Shown one piece after another: positions 51,319-61,699 of a stretch of DNA of 64,000 nucleotides (positions within the stretch are counted from its first letter, which is position 1; each line of letters begins with the position of its first letter). Origin of the DNA: Macrotrachela quadricornifera (Eukaryota; Rotifera; Eurotatoria; Philodinida; Philodinidae); NCBI GenBank assembly GCA_022393335.1, contig JAJEKB010021308.1:2577485-2641484 (forward strand), given 5' to 3'. The notes beneath the pieces are model-generated. The model was not told where the DNA came from, searched no databases, and worked only from the letters and a program-made list of their open reading frames with translations. The position numbers and the translations under genes were made by a program.

Positions 51319-52320
51319 TGCGCCATAAAGAGTGAGGATCTCCATAATTTGACTACAACTTTTTTTCTTTTTGATCTTTAGAGCTGCTTCTTTTTTCAAA
51401 AGATGCGCCGTCAAATTCTCTACAAAACCATAATGAAACATACTTATATAGTAAATTAAGGAAAAAATACTAAACAAAGATTATCCAATATATAAAAAGT
51501 GTCCAACTTTCAAAGGTAGCAAATGTCTTATGAATGGTTGGTGTTTGTGTCTCTTTTTTTTATCATTAAATTAGATTGTTTATTCTAACAATAAATTATA
51601 CCATAAGATGCAGTATGAATAGCTTTACAAGTTACATTAAAAATCTTATTTTATATAGATGCTGTCTGTTTTCAAAACTGACAAAATTTTGTGCCACCAA
51701 CTTTTCACACTGCGAATAAGATCATCTTTTGGTATACTACGAATTGTTTTTTTCTTATTTCATCTTTTTATCACCGAATGTGTTTTATTAAAATAAAACA
51801 AAATATACCACGAGATGCAACACGAAGAGCTCGACAATTTACAATGAACATTTTATTTTGTATATATGCATCTTTTGTTTTTAAAATGAGTAAAATTCTG
51901 TGCGATCAAAAAATGATCTTATTTACAGCATCGAAAATTGGTCGCACAAAATCTTGTTAATCTTGAAAACAAACAGCACCTATATAAAATAAGATTTTTA
52001 ATGTAACTTGTAAAGCTATTCATACTGCATCTTATGGTATAATTTATTGTTAGAATAAACAATCTAATTTGATGATAAAAAAAAGAGACACAAACACCAA
52101 CCATTCATAAGACATTTGCTACCTTTGAAAGTTGGACACTTTTTATATATTGGATAATCTTTGTTTAGTTTTTTTTCTTTAATTTACTATGTAAGTATGT
52201 TTCATTATGGTTTTGTAGAGAATTTGACGACGCATCTTTTGGAAAAAGAAGCAGCTCTAAAGATCAAAAAGAAAAAACAGTTATAGTCAAATTACGGAGA
52301 TCCTCACTCTTTATGGCGTA
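51319..52320. mobile_element. Long palindromic element with duplicated arm segment
   Basis: Ends GTGCGCCATAAAGAGTGAGG and CCTCACTCTTTATGGCGTAC are inverted, with arms of about 380 bp (51321 to about 51700, about 51955-52318). A segment of the left arm (about 51590-51722, with TATACCATAAGATGCA) recurs in direct orientation at about 51800-51940, giving two direct and one inverted copy. That is the same architecture as the element at 97-653. Non-coding. Confidence 0.85.
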
Positions 52321-52740
52321 CCGATTAGAAAATCCGCATGTTTTCAGACACAGTGACGCTTTGAGAATCCTTCACTGAGACATCCTACCTTTTCAATTTA
52401 AAAATATTTTAATCATATTTATAGAAGAATGTACCTATACACTTTTACTTTTTCTATGGATTATTTAGAATCATTAAATAAATCTCGAAGAGATTTATCG
52501 ACTGATATATAATATAGACTGAATCGACATTTTCGAAAAAGAATAACTCCTATACTATCATATTGAAATGTATTCAATGCGATAGCTATCTATTAAGTCA
52601 GACAGTAGAACTTTCATAGAAATAGTCCTCTCATAGTAAAAACAATAAAATACCCCAGATAAAATAAAATTATGGTAAAGGATCGATTTTGTCTTTTAAT
52701 AACCTTCGTTTTTTTTAAACAACAGTTTTGATCTACTGAC

Positions 52741-52869
52741 CTGTTGATGAAGAAAATGTTGTCGTTGATGTACTTGTTGTCATCATCTGCGTTGTGCTGA
52801 TTGTTGTACTTGTATTTACTATTGTAGTTGTACTTGTACTCGTACTAGTGGTTGTATTTATTAAAGAAA
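52741..52869 (-). CDS. Thr/Ser-rich exon, probably of the minus-strand FG-GAP gene
   Basis: On the minus strand an acceptor (TTTGTTTCGTAG) precedes, and a donor (ACAG|GTCAGT) follows, a 129-bp open stretch encoding about 42 residues that are nearly all Thr and Ser (TTTSTSTSTTT...STTTFSSSTG). Such mucin-like stalks commonly separate a membrane anchor from extracellular domains. Both ends are phase 1, matching the start of the FG-GAP exon at 44238. The join would give an 8.5-kb intron filled with transposons. The preceding anchor exon was not found. No other gene on this strand nearby accepts it. Confidence 0.5.
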
Positions 52870-53382
52870 CTACGAAACAAATATTCTTTTAGATAAATAC
52901 AAACTTACAAAATAATCAACAAACTAAATTTTCAAAGATTTTAGTTTCTATTAAACTTTAATCGTCACTTGGAGTTTTTCTGTATTATTATTTTAATAGG
53001 AAATGTCGGAATTAAACTAACTATAGAAATATTAAATTATTAGAAAAATAAATGTTCAGATCAAAAATTAAACAATTAAGATTGAGACACTTACAAAAAT
53101 AAAATATTTCATTTAAATTGCAACTTTTATGCAAACACATTTACCTTTTGAAAATATATTTATTTTGTCATTCGAACATTAAAATATTCTATGGACATTA
53201 ATCAATTGATTTTTCTCTTAATTATAGAAAATAGAATCATTTTACCAACACATAAATAAATCTAATAAATTTTGATATACTTATTATTTAAATTTTCGTT
53301 AATCTAATAAAATTCTACGAAATCGTATTTTACACCATTAGAGATAAAACAAAACAAAAAAAATAATCAAACGAATTGATAC

Positions 53383-55106
53383 CTATAGCCCCCGGAGGCT
53401 TTTGTTTTTTCAATTGGGACTGATATGAGGATACACAAGATCACGAAATTATTCCTTGGATATTTTTAGTATTAGCAAAAATATCAATTTTTTATGAAAG
53501 AGTCAATTTACATAGAAAATATCAAAAAAACGGATAATATTTCGAGATGTTAATTATCAAAAACTGATTTTATGGAAAATAATCACCATATTCGATATCA
53601 GTGTGCAAAAATACACCAAAAAATTAATTTTTTATTGTAAAATATTTTCCATCAAAATTTTGTCCGAAGGAGGGAGGATACAGGTCAAAATTTAACAAAT
53701 AAAAAGCTCAGGGGGAAGCACAGTGGACCACTTTCGCATTGCAGACGGACATATAATTTTTTGCTCTGAAACAGTTCTTTATTGGTCAGAACGAGTTATA
53801 TGTCACTTAGAAAATCAACTTTAACAAAATAAATCATTTAAAAAAAATAATGTGTGGGAGACCCTTGGCTAATTTTTCAAAATTTTTTTTTTGTCAGAAG
53901 ATGTATAGTATCACACCTCATCCGACGTAGTTTCATGCGCTGATTCCGAATACCTCCTTGGGTTTTTCCCAAAACCTGTCTGTATTCGCAAAATTAACGA
54001 TTCCAGGTCAAAAAGCTCAGTTTTTGGGATAGTCATAGCGTAGCACAGGCTATGCTCACCGGTATGAGATGGCGCTATAGTAATTGATTTATCAGACATC
54101 GGAGGACAACCAGCAAAAGTTTAAGCTTAATCGTATTGAAACTCTTTGTAGTGTTGGAAAGACTGATTTTCAAAACCTTATCAGATTTAACAACCGAATT
54201 TTTTTCTGAAATGCTTACTGTTGTATATGATTCGATGCAGTTCAACGAGCTGATTCCGAATATTACTTTAGTTTTACGTTAAAATGTTCTCATATTCGTA
54301 AAACCAGCGATTCCGGGACCAAATTCGGGTTTTTTATATTACCTCTTATTTTGTCTATGTTCGCTAATTCAACACGGCGCTATTATGAAAGATATATCAC
54401 ATATGGGAGAGTAATCGCTGAAAGTTTCAGCTCAATCAGAGTAAAAATTTTTGTAGTGTTCACAAAATGCGAATTGGTTATTTTTCTACCTATTTTCGGC
54501 CCGGTAATCATCGTTTTTCTGCTCTATTTCTTATTCAAATGAAACAATTTTTTGATGCAATAAAACTCATGAACGAATCATTCGTTCGACATAGTTTTTC
54601 AATTTAAAATATTTTCATAAGCTGATAAAATGAGCGGCTTCCCTACAATTACCGATTTTTGAACAATATTTTTTGTTGATGAGCTTTTTCTAGAGTTCGA
54701 GTTGATTTTTGGAAAATCTGTTTTAGGATAAAATAGACTAATCATATTAGTATTCGTTTCAATATTTAAACTTTGAGAATTGGATCTCGAGGTCATGTCC
54801 GACTGATTGACCGCTGCTAGAAATTGGGGAAAATTCTGATGAAAAATATATTTTTTGCATGCTGATCTCGAATATGGTGATTATTTTCCATAAAAATTAA
54901 TTTTTAATAATTAAAATCTCGAAATACTAACTATTTTTTTGATATTTTCTATGTAAATTGACTCTTTCATAAAATATTAATTTTTTTTGCTAATACTAAA
55001 AATGTCCAAGGAATAATTTCGCGATCTTGTGTATCCTTGCATTAGTCCTAATAAAAAAATAATTGAAAGAACAAAAACCTATCGAAGGGTGGGGGTGGGG
55101 GCTATA
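53383..55106. mobile_element. TIR element containing a direct repeat
   Basis: Ends CTATAGCCCCC.. and ..GGGGGCTATAG. About 240 bp at each end (53383-53620 and 54850-55106) are inverted copies, for example GATACACAAGATC.CGAAATTATTCC. The core holds a diverged direct repeat (53920-54180 and 54225-54475, sharing GCTGATTCCGAATA and CGGCGCTAT or GGCGCTATA). No transposase was recognised. A related, shorter copy is at about 60165-60640. Confidence 0.8.
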
Positions 55107-55484
55107 GCCTATGGAAAAAGCGTCATTTCCTTTTGAATAAAATCCTATATTTAAATATTTATATATTCTAATTGAAAATGGAAGATCTTTTTCTAATTAT
55201 CATATGAAAACTCTCTCGAAAAGAAAGACAAATGTTTTTATTATAACAATAACTAATTATCTTTTGAATCATTCTAAAAAAATCTCGTAATATCAATAAT
55301 CGATTTAGCAATAATTGTTTCGTATAATTTTAAATTAATAATCATATAATTCTATTAACTTCTACACTCGATAACCTGATTATCATACTAAGAAAAATAA
55401 TCTTGATTCACGACATAAAAGGTTAGAAGATCTACAATTTATATAGAATTAAAGAGATGAATTTAATTGGTTTCAGTAACATAC

Positions 55485-55735
55485 AAATATCAAAATAACA
55501 TTTCCATCTTTCTGAACCAATTTGATTACGTATTCGTAGAGAATCTTAATAGAAAATTGTGTATCATATTGAAATGTTTGATTCTTATCGTAGATCAATG
55601 TCGATGAATTTCTCCAAGATTTCTGTAAAAGTGTCTCTAGATAATATTCATTGTGTACTTCATCATCAAGCACAATATATCGAAATAACTTTGGAGAGAA
55701 ATATTGTTCTATTTTATACGCTATTCTGATCTCAT
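55485..55735 (-). CDS. Possible exon of an unrecognised protein
   Basis: Open for 251 bp between an acceptor (TTTACCTAG) and a donor (TTT|GTATGT). Codon content looks protein-like: DEIRIAYKIEQYFSPKLF, then YIVLDDEVHNEYYLETLLQ and SWRNSSTLIYDKNQ. I do not recognise a family. It enters in phase 1 and leaves in phase 0, so it does not join the Thr/Ser-rich exon downstream. It could be an orphan exon of a broken gene. Confidence 0.3.
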
Positions 55736-55810
55736 CTAGGTAAATAATGTAGTCAATCTAGTATCGAAATTTTAAAAGAAGGTAGTTAGACAAAAATGCT
55801 TATAACGTTC

Positions 55811-55926
55811 TAATGAAGACAGGTAGAAATCTGTGGTTTTCATCATTCTAAAAAAGGCATTGGGGGATGTTATCGGTTCCTTCTTTCGAATGATAAAGAC
55901 CGCAGATCTCTATCTGTCTTCATTAG
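55811..55926. repeat. Hairpin related to the mariner-like MITE at 45093-46008
   Basis: Two inverted arms around AATGAAGACAGGTAGAAATC resemble the inner TIR part of 45093-46008 (ATAGAGACC.GCGGTTTTCA). It is a fragment of about 115 bp without outer ends. Confidence 0.55.
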
Positions 55927-56467
55927 GAATGTATAAACAATTTGACGAACTATCTTCTTTTTTAAAAATTCCAATAATAGTTTATTGTAAATCTGATGTA
56001 ATTTTGATTTTTAATTTCTATGTTACTATTGTATCGAAGACAAAGGCAAAGGCAATGGAATCAATTATGGATTAAGAGATTTGATATTGTTATACACTTA
56101 GACGATTTTTACCTGAGATTCAAATGAGATAGAAGATTTTTCTTCTAAATTTTAAAAAAAATTTGGGGTCTGAATCTGTTGACTAAATCTATTTTCTTGG
56201 ATTTGATCGAGAGAAAACCCAATATTTTTGAATCTAACCATCATCGTTTAGCATCTCAATAAATTCGACTAGTCCATTGTCAAAGTTATTTATAAAGAAG
56301 ATTATACCTGGTAATACAGTTTCATTTTTTGCTAGTAGAACCATTTTAAAAAAAGAAATAATGATGACCACTAATAAAACTATAATCAGTATAGTCCAAA
56401 AGACGATCTTGCGAAAACTTATTGGTGTTGAAGTAAGGTGTGTCCTAATAAAGATAATACAAAATTA

Positions 56468-58044
56468 TCATTGATATTGAAAAAAAAAAGAGATATACGG
56501 AGGTGGTAGATCAGTCGATCCTAATTGTTGATCAATAGTATCATTCTGGATGTTCATTGAATCAGACATTGTGTTAAGATTTATAACGGTCATTGTATCA
56601 GTAGTAATCTCAGGTTGAACAAGGTTCGTTCTCTTCTTGCGACCCCGATTGATTTTATTCACAAGACGAACAATTATAGGACAAATCCATTTGAGGACGA
56701 GCATCAGACCACCGGAAATACCGAATATAAAAGTTATTGTGTAGATTGAATTAAGGTGTTGAATGTAGGTATATGAACACACTGTCGGTGAACATTGTTT
56801 AAAATATAATGAATAATCGATTTTTGTTAACCATTTTTCGACGAAAAGATCATTAACAAGATCTTTCACAGTTGTATTAATTGGAAATCGGCTCGTATTT
56901 GTTGCGATGAGTGGAATAGTATTGATACTATGGGTGTAGTTTGTCTGCATTTCAATGATATTGATACATGAAGAATTATAAAAACATTCGAGAGTTGATT
57001 GAAGAAATGATTCACTTGGTGTACAACCCATTTTTAACCCATTGATTGGAATTATTTGAGACAAATCATTATTGAGAAAATTGGCTTGAATCGTACACGT
57101 TGCATTCATGTTACATGAACATTCATTATCATAGACCATTGTTTGAGTGCCTATATCAGAATACTTATCAGTTGTGTATATATAATTCGTTCCATAGGCT
57201 GATATGATTGCATTTCCATGATTTATGGTTCGAAGTAACAAGAGAAGACGAGCAAATATGATGGGAGCACTTAATTTACTCTGTTCAATAAGTAAATTAG
57301 TTTGCGAAGTTAAAATTGTTTCTGGAATAATTTTAGTAGTAATAAATGAAGAAGAAAGAAATTGATTGATAGAATTGTTTATTGATTGAATAGAAGATTG
57401 ACATAAACCCTTAAGAAATTGCAAATGGGCAGAAAGAAAACGTCGATAATCTTTTTTATCATAAATAGATAGATCAGAAACCAAACCATTGGTAACATTT
57501 CTTCGCCATTGATCCAAAATAAATGTACTTGAACAGATCTATGATCAATTAATGAAAAACAAAGAATGTATTCAAGTTTCAAGTTTAATGTAAGAAGATC
57601 GAAACAAGTCTTTCAGAAACAATATAGATTTTTCTTTCAGTGCAATATATCACATGTCTCTTACAAGTTTTTTATTTGAAATAAATTAGAATAATGTTAT
57701 GACCTTACCTGATGAAAGATAGGTTCAATTTCAACAAATTGATCATATGTTGACGAAATTGATGAACAAGAACATTCAAGTGTGTCTCCATGATCATGTA
57801 CAAGACGATTATAGAGGTTTAAGCTTGGTTTATCAAAAATCTTCGTCAATAATTCAGGTCGAATACCAATATAGAAAACAATAATTACAAGGCTAATAAC
57901 GAATAACAGAATGTAAAGACGAGTGGCCCATTGACCAAGGCGTTTGGCAGTCATTTGATTGGTATTACTTCCAAAAGTCCATAGAGGAAATATATTCAGA
58001 TTGATCAATGAAGTAGTTAAAGTTGTGATTAATTTCTTCAACAT
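56468..58044 (-). CDS. Cys-rich two-membrane-segment protein of uncharacterised family
   Basis: Two exons, 57709-58044 and 56468-57538, with a 170-bp GT..AG intron in phase 0 (CAG|ATC), giving 468 residues. A short basic N-terminus precedes membrane segment 1 (about 42-63, LYILLFVISLVIIVFYIGI). A large, presumably extracellular region follows with paired Cys motifs: LECSCSSISSTYDQF, FHQICSSTF (formed across the splice), ECSCNMNATC, MGCTPSESF, LECFYNSSC and QCSPTVCSYTY, plus several N-x-S/T sites. Segment 2 is about 377-403 (TITFIFGISGGLMLVLKWIC). The cytoplasmic tail is basic and ends with PPPY (about 457-460), a WW-domain-binding type motif. I associate this architecture with a multi-copy bdelloid family of unknown function. 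The start fits ATG 58044. Confidence 0.8.
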
Positions 58045-60164
58045 GTTTTTTATTCGATCATACAGTTTTGGATGAACTATATACAGAACAAATAAATACT
58101 ATCACATCTATTATCAATAAATAATTACAACTTTTAAGATATCGAAATTAGAGAATTATCAAAGAAATATTAATCTATCTCAAATAATTAAACTGAACAA
58201 AACAAAAAGAATCAAATATTTATACTCTTGAAGAAATATGTGTGTTATATTAGAATTTTTTGTTTCAAATCCTTTTTTATCAAAACGAATTTGAGAAGAT
58301 TAAAAGTTGGAATTTCACCAAGAATTCTAATATCTATAAGCAAAGCAACATTTAAGACGATGTGTAAAAACACTTTTCTTCTATATTGTCTATTTAATGA
58401 AAATTAGAAGAAATATTTTAAACTTTTAACTTCACCACTGCTAAAATGGCTCATCTAAGAATTTTGTTTTATTCGAAATTCAAAAGCATAGCGTAGCTAA
58501 ATAGACTTCAAATTTGACCAAAATTAACTGGAATTCCCGTTACTTACGAGGGAACGTTTTCAACTGTTCGATCGGTTTTATGGAGGATTGAAAAAGTCTG
58601 TTTGGATTTACTTCTCCAATCTTCTCTTGTCGAGTTACGGACGTTTTACGCGATTTTTGACTTATAAGAATAGAACCTGAATGAGCGAATTGCGAGCTCA
58701 AATTTTGTTCATAGATGGACCTTATATTCACTAGAAACTTTCCAAAGTTTGAGCTAGAACAAACGAACCCTTACCGAGATATTTATATTTAAAAGAAAAG
58801 ACCTGTTTTCGGTCATATTTCAAAACAGACGTTTTTTTTTAAAATATAAATATCTCGGTACTCAGCAAGACTGATCGAATGGTCATAGTCTCGAGTGAAA
58901 AGCGATCGGACAGTTGACAATGTTCTCTCGTTATTTTCTCTCATCTGGACAATAGTGTTGTTGTTTCTAAATCTGAAGAAAATATAATAGTGACAACCTT
59001 GTTTAATGAACTGTAGATCTTCTCTCTATATTTTCGATCGAATTAATATAATAAGAAAAGAATAATATGGAATATCTTACAATTTTCAAAAATTTCTTTC
59101 GGGAAATGATGATCGACAAATGCCGGAATTTAGTTGTAAAAACTTTTTTTTTAAATCATTGAAGATTTAGTCAATGAAATCGAGTCACAAAAACATTTAT
59201 GGGATGTAAAAACAATCTCTAACAATTAATCAAAAATTTCACCGAGGAAAATATCAAAAACATAGATTCTGAGATTTGTTCTATCGTTGTTTTAGATCAA
59301 TTAAATATTGAATAATTATCCAACAACCGATGGTATCACGGTAAATATGAATATGTAGAGTAGCTTTTACACTTTAATAATGTACGTATAGTTTTTATTA
59401 ATAAAAAAACCAGTAAATTTTTTAAAGATTACGCAGAAGAATTGAAAATTACATTTCATTGACATTTTGAATGAGTATTATTCAACTTAGACTACACTAA
59501 GTTTTATATTTGATGAAGGGTCTTTAGATTTACTACGGAGCGAATTCGCAGGAAATTTATGAATATAATCATTGCAGCTGCTAGAGTTTATTTTTCGAAA
59601 CCTTTTGAAACGTTACCAAAGATTTTGTTGTTCAATTTAATGTAAAATATTAAGATTGAGAATGGAGCTAAAATGATTTCGTTTTGAAAGAGGACAATGA
59701 AGACAGAAGTAGAAGAAAAACGAAATGAAGATGCAAGATGCCTCTTCTTTGTTATGGCTTTTATCTACAGAGTGAAAAGGTGTTATATTTCGTCAAAGAT
59801 GAATTCAGTAGATTTCTTAAAAAACCAAATTCTATTAGCCTTAAAACATTTCACTGTGAAGTCTTCCTACGATTCGACGTGGACTACTGTGTTCAAAACA
59901 ACTGATTTATTTTTGATGAATCTTTTTTTTGTATTAAATTAAAGCTCTCTTCTGATCTAAATCTCAGTCATAGTACTCTAGAGACTTTTCATCAAATATA
60001 GAAATTTAAGGAGTCTGAATTAAACAATAATTATTCAATGTATCAATGAATTGTAATTTGCAATCTTTCTGAATAATCTTTAGAACAACTTATCAAGTTT
60101 TAAAAAACCTATACGTAATTTATGAAAATCCGAGAGAAATTAATCACTTATACTTGTCCCGTGC
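58045..60164. other. Intergenic stretch with a foldback element
   Basis: No gene recognised. A foldback structure lies at 58549-58935. The rest is AT-rich and featureless to me. Confidence 0.4.
58549..58935. repeat. Foldback element with inner hairpin
   Basis: Outer arms 58549-58590 and 58900-58935 are inverted (GGGAACGTTTTCAACTGTTC versus the complement of GGACAGTTGACAATGTTCTC). An inner pair at about 58775-58795 and 58840-58860 (CCGAGATATTTATATTT and its complement) forms a second hairpin. Confidence 0.6.
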
Positions 60165-60640
60165 CCATTTGAGTTTTCTTTTAACTATTTTTTTATTGAG
60201 GCTAATATCAGGATCTAAGCTCACGAAATTGTTCGATTGACAATCTTAGTATTAGCAAGAAAATCACTATTTTAGGAGAGTCAATTTTCATGGAAAATAC
60301 AAAAATACAGGTTAGTACTTTGAGACTTTAATTATCAAAAAATTGATTTCTATAGAAAAGAAATATTATATTCAAAAGCAACGTGCCAAAATCTACTCAA
60401 AAATTTTCTTTTCATTCTGAAATATTTCTTATCAAAGTTTTACTCGCAGAGTTTAGGTCAAGACTCAAGAAAAAAAAAGCTGAAAGGAAATGAGAGAAAA
60501 ATATTAATATAAATATTTTATGATGAAAAAAAAATGTTTTCAGTGTATTTTTGGGTCTTGACACAAAAAACAATAATTGAAAGAACAAAAACCGAGTTAG
60601 AAAAGGATATAGCCCATGGAAAAGGCACCGACTCTTTTGA
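60165..60640. repeat. Shorter copy of the 53383-55106 element family
   Basis: The left part (about 60190-60420) follows the left arm of 53383-55106 (GAGGCTAATATCAGGAT, TTAGTATTAGCAA, AATTATCAAAAA.TGATTT). The right part (about 60565-60640) follows its right arm and beyond (AATTGAAAGAACAAAAACC, ATAGCC.ATGGAAAA). The core is largely deleted. Confidence 0.65.
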
Positions 60641-60778
60641 TATAAATATTTATTTTTTAGCATGATATCATCAATTGTTGGATAATTATTGAATATTTAA
60701 TTGATCTGAGATAACTTCGACACAATTTTCTGTCGAAGTTATAACTTCAACACGACATATACTTTACAAAATAACCAA

Positions 60779-61179
60779 TTAATAATTACCTTGTTTTGGT
60801 CTTTTAGGAATTCGTGTAAATAAACCAAAAACAAAATTGATAAAGATAGGTGTGATTAGGCGTAGTGCAGCAATAAGACCACCAATCGTGGACACCAATG
60901 CTATTAATATTCCAACGAAATTTTTTGTACGTATGATCTCCGAATAAGTACAGTAGATTGGTGCACATATTTGCCAATACCGATCATATAATAACGAGGG
61001 ATTCCAATTTTCGACCATTATTTGTGACACGATCGTTTTAATTGTTGTATTAGGAGGAAAATGGCTCGATGTTTCATTATAAATGAGAGGACTGGCATTG
61101 AACTTCGCTAAACTATTGTAAGAAGATAAATATAATGCAGGTGAGTTTAGATCAACATTGAAAACATTTGTTGCATATA
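60779..61179 (-). CDS. 3' exon of a second Cys-rich membrane-family member
   Basis: The exon opens at an acceptor (TTTTTAAG) in phase 1 and runs 132 codons to TAA at 60779. It matches the C-terminal third of the 56468-58044 protein in layout: SSHFPPNTTIKTIV (compare SRFPINTTVKDLV), VENWNPSLLYDRYWQICAP then TYSE (compare VEKWLTKIDYSLYFKQCSP then SYTY), then a membrane segment (VGILIALVSTIGGLIAALRLITP) and a short basic tail. No PPPY. The upstream exons with the first membrane segment are not recognisable up to 64000, so the gene may be truncated or its 5' part decayed. The terminal GGTAATTAT could also be a donor. Confidence 0.65.
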
Positions 61180-61439
61180 CTTAAAAACTTGTTTCATAAT
61201 TCATATTTTCATTGTCTTTAGATCTTTACTTTTTATGTGTTCTAGTAAAATAAGTTTTTTATCATCATACTTATGGATTACTTAGATTTTCTTTTTTTTT
61301 CAAAATGATCATCTAACTGAAACATCTACCTTTTGGTTAATTTAATCATTACTTTACCGATTTCATCTAGAATTCAAGTCTTGCTCGTAAAACATTCAAA
61401 AGACAATAAATATTATCTTCCTGTGAACAAGTTACATTC

Positions 61440-61690
61440 TCATATAAATCGATTATTAGGACAAGCACATAGTTGAATTTGTAGACTTAACCATTCCTGA
61501 ACCTTTTCTAACGAATCTTCAAAATAAATAATCTTACATTCATGTATATGATATTAAAATACTCTGGAATTGAGTATTTCAGCATAGGAAACAAGCTCTC
61601 ACATAAACTTAATAGAGATAAAGATGGTCTAAGAAATTTTCGTTTCCTCAAAGAACATTCTTTTGTTATATATTCGTAGAATGAAAGAGA
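61440..61690 (-). pseudogene. Decayed coding remnant, family unknown
   Basis: The minus strand reads as protein-like sequence in two frames: KECSLRKRKFLRPSLSLLSL and CESLFPMLKYSIPEYFNIIY, then after a frame change IIYFEDSLEKVQEWLSLQIQ and LCACPNNRFI followed by TGA. The Leu/Cys spacing hints at an F-box/LRR-type protein, but I cannot assign it. No intact ORF. Confidence 0.3.
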
Positions 61691-61699
61691 CTGAACTAC

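Noticed and set aside
54599..54796. A 65-codon minus-strand ORF (MTSRSNSQSLNIE..) that resembled a cytoplasmic leader exon for the FG-GAP gene
   Set aside because: It lies inside the TIR element 53383-55106 and has no membrane segment or phase-compatible link to the Thr/Ser exon.
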